From Rhodobacter capsulatus (GTDB lineage: Bacteria; Pseudomonadota; Alphaproteobacteria; Rhodobacterales; Rhodobacteraceae): a stretch of 64,000 bases of DNA. The notes under the pieces are model-generated. The model worked only from the letters and a program-made list of their open reading frames with translations. It was not told the origin of the DNA and did no database searches. Positions 37,814 to 46,389 of the stretch are shown in pieces (the stretch's first letter is position 1; the number at the start of each line of letters is the position of its first letter). The DNA is taken from assembly GCF_003254295.1 (NCBI RefSeq), contig NZ_QKZO01000004.1:124001-188000 (forward strand), given 5' to 3'. A program made the translations under genes and the position numbers.

Positions 37814-39607
37814 ATGACAACGCCTGAAAAGGTCGAATCTGCTGCATCGCAGCAAATGCGGGACAATCTGGCGCGGATTGAAACACTTACACAACGCATG
37901 ATTGAAGCCTTTGCGCAAAAGCGCGCGCCCAATCCGGCCCTGGAGGGGCCGGGGCTCGATCTTTACGTCGCCTCCTCGACGGCGCTTTTGCGCGAGATGA
38001 CGGCGAATCCGGCGAAGATCTTCGAAGCGCAGGTCAGCTATTGGTCGCAGGCGATGACGCATTACATCGACGCCACCCATGCCTTTGCCCAGGGCACCTT
38101 CAAGCCGCCCGCCGATCCGGGGCCCAAGGATCGCCGCTTTTCCAACCCGCTGTGGGACAGCCATCCCTATTTCAATTTCATCAAGCAGCAATATCTGATC
38201 GCCTCGACCTCGATCGAGGAGGCGCTCTCGAAGATCGAGGGGCTGGACCCGGTCGACCGGCGGCGGCTGGAAATGTTTTCCAAACAGATCATCGACATGA
38301 TGGCGCCGACGAATTTTCTGGCGACGAACCCGGATGCGCTGGAAAAGGCGGTGGCGACCGAGGGCGAAAGCCTGGTGCGGGGGCTGGAAAACCTGGTCCG
38401 CGACATCGAGGCGAACCACGGCGATCTGGTGGTGACGCTGGCCGACAAGAAGGCCTTCAGCGTCGGGCACAACATCGGCACCGCCAGGGGGCAGGTGGTC
38501 TGGCGCAACCGGCTGATGGAGATCATCCAATACGAGCCCACCACCCCCGAGGTGCACAAGACCCCGCTGATCATCTTTCCGCCCTGGATCAACAAGTTCT
38601 ACATCCTGGATCTGAAACCGCAAAACAGCCTGATCCGCTGGATCGTCGATCAGGGCTTCACGCTGTTTGTGATCAGCTGGAAGAACCCGGACCGGTCCTA
38701 TGCCGATGTGGGGATGGAGGATTACATCCGCGACGGCTATCTGGCGGCGATCGAGGAGGTGAAGGCGATCACCGGCGAGAAACAGGTGAACGCGGTCGGC
38801 TATTGCATCGCGGGCACGACGCTGAGCCTGGTCCTGTCGCTGCTGGAGAAGCGCAAGGACCGCTCGATCAAGTCGGCGACCTTCTTCACCACGCTGACCG
38901 ACTTTTCCGATCAGGGCGAATTCACCCCCTTCCTGCAGGATGATTTCGTCGACGGGATCGAGCGGCAGGTGCGGCTCGATGGCGTGCTCTCGAGCTATTA
39001 CATGACGCGGACCTTTTCCTATCTGCGGGCGAATGACCTGATCTATCAGCCCGCGATCCGCAGCTACATGATGGGCGAATCGCCGCCCGCCTTCGATCTG
39101 CTGTTCTGGAACGGCGACAGCACCAACCTGCCGGGCAAGATGGCGGTGGAATATCTGCGCGGGCTCTGTCAGGCCGATGCCTTCACCAAGGACGGGTTCG
39201 AGCTGATGGGGGAACGGCTGCATGTCTCGGGGGTCAAGGTGCCGCTCTGCGCCATCGCCTGCGAGACCGACCATATCGCGCCCTGGATCGTCAGCTTCAA
39301 CGGCGTGGCGCAGATGGGCTCGCAGGACAAGACCTTCATCCTGTCGGAATCGGGTCATATCGCCGGGATCGTCAACCCGCCGACGAAGGACAAATACGGT
39401 CATTATACCTCGGCGGCGCCGATCGCGGACCCTCAGGCCTGGAAGGCGCAAGCGACCTATACCCGGGGCAGCTGGTGGCCGCGCTGGGGGGAATGGCTGG
39501 CCGGGCATTCGGGCAAGAAGGTTCCCGCGCGCGCGCCGGGCGATGCGACGCATCCGCCGCTGGCGCCTGCCCCCGGAACCTATGTCGTGGAGGTTGTGCC
39601 GCTTTAG
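37814..39607 (+). CDS. phaC: Class I poly(3-hydroxyalkanoate) synthase
   Basis: PhaC polymerises 3-hydroxybutyryl-CoA into PHB. The 597-residue enzyme has the PhaC N-terminal domain, the nucleophile motif GYCIAGTT (Cys near residue 332), the aspartate region CAIACETDHIAPW, and the histidine in SESGHIAGIVNPP. GGGAGG precedes the ATG. A perfect TGCTGC-ATC-GCAGCA dyad lies inside codons 9-14. No phaAB genes are nearby. Confidence 0.96.
   Translation: MTTPEKVESAASQQMRDNLARIETLTQRMIEAFAQKRAPNPALEGPGLDLYVASSTALLREMTANPAKIFEAQVSYWSQAMTHYIDATHAFAQGTFKPPADPGPKDRRFSNPLWDSHPYFNFIKQQYLIASTSIEEALSKIEGLDPVDRRRLEMFSKQIIDMMAPTNFLATNPDALEKAVATEGESLVRGLENLVRDIEANHGDLVVTLADKKAFSVGHNIGTARGQVVWRNRLMEIIQYEPTTPEVHKTPLIIFPPWINKFYILDLKPQNSLIRWIVDQGFTLFVISWKNPDRSYADVGMEDYIRDGYLAAIEEVKAITGEKQVNAVGYCIAGTTLSLVLSLLEKRKDRSIKSATFFTTLTDFSDQGEFTPFLQDDFVDGIERQVRLDGVLSSYYMTRTFSYLRANDLIYQPAIRSYMMGESPPAFDLLFWNGDSTNLPGKMAVEYLRGLCQADAFTKDGFELMGERLHVSGVKVPLCAIACETDHIAPWIVSFNGVAQMGSQDKTFILSESGHIAGIVNPPTKDKYGHYTSAAPIADPQAWKAQATYTRGSWWPRWGEWLAGHSGKKVPARAPGDATHPPLAPAPGTYVVEVVPL
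37840..37854. promoter_or_regulatory. PhaR-type dyad TGCTGC-ATC-GCAGCA within the 5' end of phaC
   Basis: This perfect 6-3-6 inverted repeat starts 26 bases after the phaC start codon. PhaR of R. sphaeroides and Paracoccus recognises CTGC-N3-GCAG sequences, so bound PhaR could block early elongation. The coding location is unusual for an operator. Confidence 0.55.
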
Positions 39608-39625
39608 GCTCGCACGGCGCGGAGA

Positions 39626-39646
39626 GGGGGCTTTGGCCCCCTTTCC
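39626..39646 (+). terminator. Possible terminator after phaC
   Basis: GGGGGC (39626-39631) pairs with GCCCCC (39636-39641) around TTTG, followed by TTTCC. The T run is short. Confidence 0.5.
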
Positions 39647-39693
39647 TAAGGTGATTCTCCATGACGCAGATCAACCTGGGCGCGAATATTGCG

Positions 39694-39737
39694 CTGCGGC
39701 GCAGAAAATTTCCCTTGCAATGCTGCACTGCAGCATT
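39694..39737. promoter_or_regulatory. Two PhaR-type dyads before phaP
   Basis: CTGC-GGC-GCAG lies at 39694-39704, and the perfect palindrome AATGCTGC-ACT-GCAGCATT lies at 39719-39737, 64 bases before the phaP start. Both match the CTGC-N3-GCAG sequence known for PhaR, whose gene is downstream. PhaR would repress phasin synthesis until granules titrate it. Confidence 0.75.
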
Positions 39738-39800
39738 TATATCTGAGTCAAGCGAACGGGCCCCGCCGCCTCGATGGGCCCTCTGACCGGAGCGACTGAA

Positions 39801-40247
39801 ATGGCCAAGACCCAGGACTTCACCAAGATGATGCAGGACATGATGGCCTCGATGCCGATGGACATGTCGAAGATGCAGGACGCGTTCAAGGCGCAGACCG
39901 TGCTGACCGAAAAGATGGCCAGGGTCGCCATCGACGCCGCCGAGAAATCGACCGACATCTCGGCGAAATGGGCCAAGGACTCGCTGGCCAAGGTCGGCGC
40001 TCTGACCGCCTCGAAAGCCGAACCGGCCGATTACGCCAAGGTGATGAGCGATTTCGCCTCGGCCTCGGTCGAGATGGCCACGGAAAACCTGGCCGCCTTT
40101 GCCGAAGTGGCGAAGAAGGTGCAGATGGACACGGTCGAGCTGATGCTGGCCGCGGGCAAGGAAATGACCGAGGAAACCACCGCGGCCGTGAAAAAGGCGA
40201 CCGACGAAGTCACCGCCGCCGCGAAAAAGACCGTCGCGGCGAAGTGA
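39801..40247 (+). CDS. phaP: Phasin, PHB granule-associated protein
   Basis: Phasin coats PHB granules. The 148-residue protein is rich in Met, Ala, Lys and Glu and mostly amphipathic helix: MAKTQDFTKMMQDMMASMPMDMSKMQDAF, then EKSTDISAKWAKDSLAKVGAL and a C-terminal AAVKKATDEVTAAAKKTVAAK tail typical of phasins. CGGAG precedes the ATG at 39801. PhaR-type sites lie upstream, and a terminator separates it from phaR. Confidence 0.9.
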   Translation: MAKTQDFTKMMQDMMASMPMDMSKMQDAFKAQTVLTEKMARVAIDAAEKSTDISAKWAKDSLAKVGALTASKAEPADYAKVMSDFASASVEMATENLAAFAEVAKKVQMDTVELMLAAGKEMTEETTAAVKKATDEVTAAAKKTVAAK

Positions 40248-40289
40248 ACCGGATCGGCCCGGTTTCCTCCTCCCTGCCGGGTTGACCAT

Positions 40290-40318
40290 GGGCGCACTTC
40301 GGTGCGCCCTTTTCTTTT
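40290..40318 (+). terminator. Rho-independent terminator after phaP
   Basis: GGGCGCAC (40290-40297) pairs with GTGCGCCC (40302-40309) around TTCG, followed by TTTTCTTTT. Confidence 0.9.
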
Positions 40319-40328
40319 GTTGCTTTTG

Positions 40329-40361
40329 CCGCGGCGCAGCCTAAACATTGCTGCGGCGCCA
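40329..40361. promoter_or_regulatory. Imperfect PhaR-type dyads before phaR
   Basis: CCGC-GGC-GCAG (40329-40339) and CTGC-GGC-GCCA (40351-40361) each match one half of CTGC-N3-GCAG well and the other imperfectly. Their centres are 22 bases apart, about two turns, so weak autoregulation by PhaR is plausible. Confidence 0.4.
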
Positions 40362-40385
40362 ATAAGACCCACGGGAGGAGACACC

Positions 40386-40928
40386 ATGGCCGAAGAGGCG
40401 AAGCCCTTGCTGATCAAGCGCTATGCGAGCCGGCGGCTTTATAACACCGAGACGAGCGATTATGTCACGCTCGAGGATATCGCCTCCTTCATCCGGCAGG
40501 GGCGCGAGGTGCAGATCGTCGATCTGAAATCGGGCGACGACCTGACGCGGCAATATCTGCTGCAGATCATCGCGGAACATGAAAGCCGGGGCGAGAACGT
40601 GCTGCCGGTGGATGTGCTGACCGATCTGGTGCGCAGCTACGCGACGCAGGCGCAATCCGTGGTGCCGCAATTCCTGGCCGCGAGCTTCGAGATGCTGCGC
40701 GAGGGTCAGTCGAAGATGATGGAGAATTTGACCGCCTTCCCGCCGGTGCCCGGCTTCGAGGCGCTGCAACGCCAGCAGGAAGCGTTCCTGAAGACGATGT
40801 TGGCGGGTTGGGGCGCGACGGTCGGCACCACGCCCGAGGCGGGCGGCGAGGGCGCGGGCGGGCGCGACGAACTCGACGCGATCAAGAAGCAACTGGCCGA
40901 GTTGCAGTCGAAACTGTCGAAACTGTGA
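40386..40928 (+). CDS. phaR: Polyhydroxyalkanoate synthesis repressor PhaR
   Basis: PhaR binds DNA and PHB and represses phasin genes. The 180-residue protein has the N-terminal PHB/PHA accumulation regulator domain (LLIKRYASRRLYNTETSDYVTLEDIASFI, then VQIVDLKSGDDLTRQYLLQII) and the following conserved ENVLPVDVLTDLVRSYA. The C-terminus holds a coiled segment (DELDAIKKQLAELQSKLSKL) for oligomerisation or granule binding. GGGAGGAG precedes the ATG. It follows phaP on the same strand after a strong terminator. Confidence 0.94.
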   Translation: MAEEAKPLLIKRYASRRLYNTETSDYVTLEDIASFIRQGREVQIVDLKSGDDLTRQYLLQIIAEHESRGENVLPVDVLTDLVRSYATQAQSVVPQFLAASFEMLREGQSKMMENLTAFPPVPGFEALQRQQEAFLKTMLAGWGATVGTTPEAGGEGAGGRDELDAIKKQLAELQSKLSKL

Positions 40929-41093
40929 GCAGGCCGGGGGGCGCTGCCCCCCGGAACCCCCCGCTCGGGGGCAGGCCCCCGAGACCCCCGGCCAGGATCC
41001 GGGCCGTATTTCTGAAAACCGGGGCTCTGCCATGCGCCCGGGCTTGCCAAGGCAAGGTCCGGGCCCCCATTCTGGCCTCGACAGGGAGCGGTG

Positions 41094-42038
41094 ATGACGG
41101 GCAAGGCAAAAGGGCGGGGCGAGAAGATCAGCCTCTGGGCGGTCGAGATGCTGGTGGCGACGGCCGAAGAAGGGGCGATCACCGCGGCGGCGCGGCGGCT
41201 GGGGGTCTCGGCCTCGGCGGTCAGTCAGCAGATCGTGGCGCTGGAAACTGCGCTGGGGGCGGAGCTGGTCGACCGCACGGCGCGGCCCTTCGGGCTGACG
41301 GCGGCGGGGCGGGCCTTTCTGCCCCATGCCGAGGCGATGCTGGACGAGCTGGCGCGGGGCCGGGCCGGGGTGGGGCTGGCCGATCCGGCGGGCTTGCGCA
41401 GTTTCCGTCTGGGCATGATCGAGGATTTCGAAGCCGAGGTGACGCCGCTTCTGCTGGCGGGGATGGGGGCGGAGCTGACCGCCTGCCGGTTCCTGCTCGA
41501 GACCGGGCCGAGCCATCGGCTGGCGGCGCAGCTCGAGGCGCGGGCGCTTGACATGGTGGTGGCGGCCGAGATCGAGGGCGCGCAGGAGGGGCTGGAACGG
41601 CATCCGCTTCTCTCCGAACCCCTGATCGCGGTCTGGCCCGAGAGGATGGTGGGGACCGATCTGCCGCTTTTGCATTATTCGCGCCGCACGCTGATGGGGC
41701 AGCTGATCGCCGCCTATCTCGGGCGGATCGGCGAGAGCCCCGGCCATCGCTTCGAGATCGACAGCACCCCGGCGATTCTGGCGATGGTGGCGGCGGGGCA
41801 GGGATGGTCGATCCTGACGCCTTCGGGCGTGCTGCATGGCAAGCGGGCAGGGGTGGCGCTGGCGCCGCTGCGAGGGCCGGGGCTGAGCCGCCGCATCGTG
41901 CTGAGCGCGCGGGCGCGCACGATGGGGGAGCTGCCCGGCGCGGTGGCGCAGCGGTTGCGCGGCCTTCTGGCGGAGCGGATCGTCGCGCCTGCGCTGCTCG
42001 AAGCGCCCTGGCTTGAGGCATCGTTGCGCGTCGAATGA
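41094..42038 (+). CDS. LysR-family transcriptional regulator
   Basis: The 314-residue protein has a LysR helix-turn-helix near its start (LWAVEMLVATAEEGAITAAARRLGVSASAVSQQIVALETALGAEL) and a periplasmic-binding-protein-like effector domain. The ATG at 41094 has GGGAG five bases upstream; a GTG three bases before is less favoured. The gene has no obvious partner: upstream lie GC-rich hairpins and phaR, downstream a convergent pyrG. Its target and inducer are unknown. Confidence 0.85.
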   Translation: MTGKAKGRGEKISLWAVEMLVATAEEGAITAAARRLGVSASAVSQQIVALETALGAELVDRTARPFGLTAAGRAFLPHAEAMLDELARGRAGVGLADPAGLRSFRLGMIEDFEAEVTPLLLAGMGAELTACRFLLETGPSHRLAAQLEARALDMVVAAEIEGAQEGLERHPLLSEPLIAVWPERMVGTDLPLLHYSRRTLMGQLIAAYLGRIGESPGHRFEIDSTPAILAMVAAGQGWSILTPSGVLHGKRAGVALAPLRGPGLSRRIVLSARARTMGELPGAVAQRLRGLLAERIVAPALLEAPWLEASLRVE

Positions 42039-42392
42039 TTGCGCCCGCTCTCGCGGACGCCGCGGATGGGGGGCTTTCCGCCCCCCTCTGCTCCTGCGGA
42101 GCATTCACCCCCCGAGGATATTTGCGCCAAGGTGAAAGGGGAGGGCGGGTATCGCGTCGAGCCAGATACGAAAACGCCCGGCTCGGGCCTCGGGCAGGAG
42201 GGGGAACCGGGCGTTTCACCTTGGATGGTCATCGGCGTCCCCGCCTGTACCGTGACCCCATCCTTCGCCAAACTGGTTAAGAAAAGGTTTCACCTTTCAC
42301 CTTGGCGCAAATATCCCGGGGGGTGAGCGGCGCAGCCGCGAGGGGGGCAGAGCCCCCCTTTTGGGGCGCCCGCGACAGCGGGCGCAACAGTT
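42039..42392. repeat. Convergent intergenic region with an inverted pair of the dispersed ATATTTG element
   Basis: A forward copy (CACCCCCCGAGGATATTTG, CGCCAAGGTGAAA) spans 42106-42137 and a reverse copy spans 42295-42326. Between them AAACGCCCGG (42172-42181) pairs with CCGGGCGTTT (42217-42226) over a 35-base loop, a likely terminator. GGGGGGC/GCCCCCC-type runs flank both ends. No gene is seen in this stretch. Confidence 0.85.
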
Positions 42393-44036
42393 TCAGACCA
42401 GACGGCTTTGCGCCAGCGCGGCCTTGACGAAGCCCGCAAAGAGCGGATGCGGCGCGAAGGGTTTCGACTTCAGCTCCGGGTGGAACTGCACGCCGATGAA
42501 CCACGGATGGTCCTTGTGCTCGACGATCTCGGGCAGACGGCCGTCCGGGCTCATCCCCGAGAACACCAGACCGCAGTTTTCCAGCGCTTCGCGATAGGTG
42601 ATGTCAACCTCGTAACGGTGGCGGTGGCGTTCCTCGATCTCGGTCTTGCCGTAAACCTCGGCCACGCGCGAGCCCGCCGTCAGATGCGCCGAATAGGCGC
42701 CCAGCCGCATCGTGCCGCCTTTGTCGTCGGTCAGTTTCCGCTCCACCCGGTGGTTGCCCTGCACCCATTCCTTGAGGTGATAGACCACGGGCGTAAAACG
42801 CTTTTCGCCCGCCTCATGATCGAATTCCTCGGAGCCCGCATTCGTCAGCCCCGCCATGTTCCGCGCGGCCTCGATCACCGCCATCTGCATGCCCAGACAG
42901 ATCCCCAGATAGGGCACGCCCTTTTCGCGGGCGAATTGCGCCGCGCGGATCTTGCCCTCGGTGCCGCGCTCGCCAAAGCCGCCGGGCACCAGAATGGCGT
43001 GGAAGGGCTCCAGATGCGGCGCCGGGTCTTCGCGTTCAAAGATTTCCGCGTCGATCCATTCCGCTTTCACCCGCACCCGGTTTGCCATGCCGCCATGCGT
43101 CAGCGCCTCGGCGATCGACTTGTAGGCGTCTTCCAGCTGCACATATTTGCCGACGATGGCGACGCGGACCTCGCCCTCGGCATGGGTCAGCCGGTCCATC
43201 ACGTCTTCCCAGCGGCTCATGTCCGGCCGCGGCGCGGGCGAGATGCCGAAGGCGTTCAACACCGCCTGATCCAGCCCGGCGCGGTGATAGGCCAGAGGCG
43301 CCTCGTAGATCGAGCGCAGGTCATAGGCCGGGATCACGCTGTCGGGCCGCACGTTGCAAAACAGCGCGATCTTCGCGCGTTCCTTGTCCGGGATCGGATG
43401 TTCCGAGCGGCAGACCAGCACGTCGGGCTGCAGCCCGATCGAGCGCAGTTCCTTGACCGAGTGCTGCGTCGGTTTCGTCTTCAGCTCGCCGGAGGCCGCC
43501 AGATAGGGCAGCAGCGTCAGATGCATGAAGATGCATTGCCCGCGCGGCCGTTCCTGGGCGAATTGCCGGATCGCCTCGAAGAAGGGCAGGCCCTCGATAT
43601 CGCCGACCGTGCCGCCGATCTCGCAGAGCATGAAATCGACCTCGTCATCGCCGACGCCAATGAAGTCCTTGATTTCATTGGTGACATGCGGGATCACCTG
43701 GATCGTCTTGCCCAGGTAGGCGCCGCGGCGCTCTTTCTCCAGCACGTTCGAATAGATCCGCCCCGAGGAGACCGAATCCGTCTTGCGGGCGCTGACGCCG
43801 GTGAAGCGTTCATAATGGCCCAGATCGAGGTCGGTTTCCGCGCCGTCGTCGGTGACGAAGACCTCGCCGTGTTCGAACGGCGACATCGTGCCCGGATCGA
43901 CGTTCAGGTAAGGGTCGAGTTTGCGCAGTCGCACCGAGAAGCCGCGGGCCTGCAGAAGGGCACCCAGAGCGGCCGAAGCCAGCCCCTTGCCCAGCGAGGA
44001 AACCACGCCCCCGGTGATGAAGACATAACGCGCCAT
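42393..44036 (-). CDS. pyrG: CTP synthase
   Basis: CTP synthase aminates UTP using glutamine. The 547-residue protein has the synthase domain start [24 protein letters not shown], the [38 protein letters not shown] segment, and the C-terminal class-I glutamine amidotransferase with the PGGFGERG and GICLGMQ (nucleophile Cys) motifs and the distal histidine in GVQFHPEL. The ATG at 44036 matches the conserved N-terminus. It runs opposite the LysR-type gene and is downstream of secG. Confidence 0.97.
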   Translation of the reverse strand: MARYVFITGGVVSSLGKGLASAALGALLQARGFSVRLRKLDPYLNVDPGTMSPFEHGEVFVTDDGAETDLDLGHYERFTGVSARKTDSVSSGRIYSNVLEKERRGAYLGKTIQVIPHVTNEIKDFIGVGDDEVDFMLCEIGGTVGDIEGLPFFEAIRQFAQERPRGQCIFMHLTLLPYLAASGELKTKPTQHSVKELRSIGLQPDVLVCRSEHPIPDKERAKIALFCNVRPDSVIPAYDLRSIYEAPLAYHRAGLDQAVLNAFGISPAPRPDMSRWEDVMDRLTHAEGEVRVAIVGKYVQLEDAYKSIAEALTHGGMANRVRVKAEWIDAEIFEREDPAPHLEPFHAILVPGGFGERGTEGKIRAAQFAREKGVPYLGICLGMQMAVIEAARNMAGLTNAGSEEFDHEAGEKRFTPVVYHLKEWVQGNHRVERKLTDDKGGTMRLGAYSAHLTAGSRVAEVYGKTEIEERHRHRYEVDITYREALENCGLVFSGMSPDGRLPEIVEHKDHPWFIGVQFHPELKSKPFAPHPLFAGFVKAALAQSRLV

Positions 44037-44187
44037 GAGACCCCCGTGACAAGCAAAAGAAAAGGCTTGTTCCGGTCGGGATCGACCGGAACCACGGGAT
44101 TTGACTGATACACGATTCGCAGCCTGCCCGCAACCAGACCGCAAGACTTGGAGTAAACTAAGAGCCGAACGCCCAGTTATAGTGGGC

Positions 44188-44622
44188 TCAGTTCGAGGCA
44201 GGCGCCTCCGGCGCCGGCGTTTCGGTCGCCGCGGGCGTTTCGGCCGGGGCCTCGGTCGCCGCGGGCGGCAGAACCGGCGGCACGACCGGCTCGTCGGTCG
44301 TGGGCGGCGGGGCCGAAATCAGCGGCGAGCTGCCGGTGCTTTCCGGCGCCTCTGCCGGGGTGATGTCGATGACCGAGGTCCCCTTGTCCGCCCGGGCCGA
44401 CAGCACCGTCAGGGTGATCGAGGTGGCCAGAAAGGCGATGGCAAAGACCCAGGTCAGCTTGGTCAGCGCATTGGCCGCCTGCCGCCCGGTCATCACGCCG
44501 CCGCCGCCACCGCCGCCCATGCCAAGGCCGCCACCTTCCGAGCGCTGCAACAGCACCACCCCGATCAGGAGGAGCGCCAGCACGAGGTGGACGACGAGGA
44601 TGACGTTCTGGACGTTTTCCAT
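44188..44622 (-). CDS. secG: Preprotein translocase subunit SecG
   Basis: SecG assists SecYE in protein export. The 144-residue protein has two membrane helices ([20 protein letters not shown] and [23 protein letters not shown]) linked by the conserved [12 protein letters not shown] loop, then a long Pro/Ala/Glu-rich C-terminal tail. The tail is longer than in E. coli (110 residues) and looks disordered. It is upstream of pyrG on the same strand and divergent from purA. Confidence 0.92.
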   Translation of the reverse strand: MENVQNVILVVHLVLALLLIGVVLLQRSEGGGLGMGGGGGGGVMTGRQAANALTKLTWVFAIAFLATSITLTVLSARADKGTSVIDITPAEAPESTGSSPLISAPPPTTDEPVVPPVLPPAATEAPAETPAATETPAPEAPASN

Positions 44623-44798
44623 GGGGGGGACGCGCCTTTTTTCATTCGACGCGCCTATCTAGGCGCTTGGGCCACGGCGCGCAACCCGGTTTTCTGCCGC
44701 TGCCGGGCCGGGGCGGGTCCTTGCGGCGAAAAATCGGTTTCCCCCGGGCGCTCACCCCGCTATATGTCGCGCGGTTTTCAGACCTGCGGAGAATGCGA

Positions 44799-46091
44799 AT
44801 GGCCAACGTGGTGGTTGTCGGCGCCCAATGGGGCGACGAAGGCAAGGGCAAGATCGTCGACTGGCTCTCGGAACGGGCCGACGTGATCGCCCGCTTTCAG
44901 GGCGGCCACAATGCGGGCCACACGCTCGTCATCGGCGGCAAGGTCTACAAGCTGAATGCGCTGCCCTCGGGCGTCGTGCGCGGCGGCAAGCTCTCGGTGA
45001 TCGGCAATGGTGTCGTGCTGGACCCCTGGCATCTGGTCAAGGAAGTGGCGGCGATCCGCGAACAGGGCGTCGAGATCAATCCCGACAACCTGATGATCGC
45101 GGAAAACACCCCCCTCATCATGCCGTTCCACGGCGAGCTGGACCGGGCGCGCGAGGCCCATGCCGCGGTGGCCAAGATCGGCACCACCGGCCGCGGCATC
45201 GGCCCCTGCTATGAAGACAAGGTCGGCCGTCGGGTCATCCGTGTCGCCGATCTGGCCGATGATGAAACGCTGCAGCTGCGCGTCGATCGCGCGCTTGTCC
45301 ACCACAACGCGCTGCGCGCCGGGCTGGGCCTTGGCCCGATCGACCGCGAGGCGGTGCTGACCGATCTGCGCGCCATCGCGCCCGAGATCCTGCAATATGC
45401 CAAGCCGGTCTGGAAAGTCCTGAACGAGCTGCGCAAGGCGGGCAAGCGCATCCTCTTCGAAGGCGCGCAGGGCTCGCTGCTCGATATCGATTTCGGCACC
45501 TATCCCTTTGTCACCTCCTCGAACGTGATCGCGGGGCAGGCGGCGACCGGCGTGGGCCTCGGGCCGAATGCGGTCGATTATTCGCTCGGCATCGTCAAGG
45601 CCTATACCACCCGCGTCGGCGAAGGCCCGTTCCCGACCGAGCTGAAGGACGACGACGGCGAGCGTCTGGGCACGCGCGGCCATGAATTCGGCACCGTCAC
45701 CGGGCGCAAGCGCCGCTGCGGCTGGTTCGATGCGGTGCTGGTGCGCCAGACCTGCGCGATTTCCGGCATGAAGGGCATCGCGCTGACCAAGCTTGACGTG
45801 CTCGACGGTTTCGAGAAACTGAAGATCTGCGTCGCTTACGATGTCGAGGGCGTGCGCTACGACTATCTGCCGACGCAAGCCGCGCTGCAGGCGAAGGCGA
45901 AACCGATCTACGAGGAGCTGGACGGCTGGTCGGAAAGCACGCAGGGCGCGCGGTCGTGGAACGATCTGCCCGGCGCCGCGGTGAAATATGTCCGCCGCAT
46001 CGAAGAGCTGATCCAATGCCCGGTGGCGATGCTCTCGACCTCGCCCGAGCGGGATGACACCATCCTTGTGACCGACCCCTTCGAGGATTGA
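44799..46091 (+). CDS. purA: Adenylosuccinate synthetase
   Basis: PurA makes adenylosuccinate from IMP and aspartate with GTP. The 430-residue protein has the GTP-binding start [22 protein letters not shown], the catalytic histidine region [26 protein letters not shown], and the C-terminal [13 protein letters not shown] chose the ATG at 44799 because GGAG lies about seven bases upstream; the ATG two codons earlier is too close. It is followed by a small DUF2842 gene. Confidence 0.97.
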   Translation: MANVVVVGAQWGDEGKGKIVDWLSERADVIARFQGGHNAGHTLVIGGKVYKLNALPSGVVRGGKLSVIGNGVVLDPWHLVKEVAAIREQGVEINPDNLMIAENTPLIMPFHGELDRAREAHAAVAKIGTTGRGIGPCYEDKVGRRVIRVADLADDETLQLRVDRALVHHNALRAGLGLGPIDREAVLTDLRAIAPEILQYAKPVWKVLNELRKAGKRILFEGAQGSLLDIDFGTYPFVTSSNVIAGQAATGVGLGPNAVDYSLGIVKAYTTRVGEGPFPTELKDDDGERLGTRGHEFGTVTGRKRRCGWFDAVLVRQTCAISGMKGIALTKLDVLDGFEKLKICVAYDVEGVRYDYLPTQAALQAKAKPIYEELDGWSESTQGARSWNDLPGAAVKYVRRIEELIQCPVAMLSTSPERDDTILVTDPFED

Positions 46092-46095
46092 GCCG

Positions 46096-46341
46096 GTGCC
46101 GATCCCCTACAAGACCCGCCGCCGCCTGGCGCTGTTCGTTCTGGTCGTCGGCCTTCCGGCCTATATCGTCGTGGCGGTTTCCGCCGTGGCCTGGGCCGAG
46201 GCGCGCTGGGGCGTTTTGCCGTGGTGGGGATCGGTGCTGGTCTATGTCGGGCTGGGATTTCTCTGGATCGCGCCGATGAAGCCCGTCTTCATCGGCGTCG
46301 GCAAACCCGACCCGGACGCGCAACCGCCTGAACAGAAATGA
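46096..46341 (+). CDS. DUF2842 family small membrane protein
   Basis: The 81-residue protein begins with GTG four bases after purA. It has two membrane helices (LALFVLVVGLPAYIVVAVSAVAWA and WGSVLVYVGLGFLWIAPMKPVFIGVG) and the IAPMKPVF motif of DUF2842, found in alphaproteobacteria and of unknown function. It is probably co-transcribed with purA and ends at a bidirectional terminator. Confidence 0.8.
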   Translation: MPIPYKTRRRLALFVLVVGLPAYIVVAVSAVAWAEARWGVLPWWGSVLVYVGLGFLWIAPMKPVFIGVGKPDPDAQPPEQK

Positions 46342-46367
46342 AAACGGAGGGGCTTGCCCCTCCGTTT
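46342..46367. terminator. Bidirectional terminator between the DUF2842 gene and the acidic-protein gene
   Basis: AAACGGAGGGGC (46342-46353) pairs with GCCCCTCCGTTT (46356-46367) almost without a loop. It serves both convergent genes. Confidence 0.88.
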
Positions 46368-46389
46368 CCGCATCGCGTCCTCCGATGGC

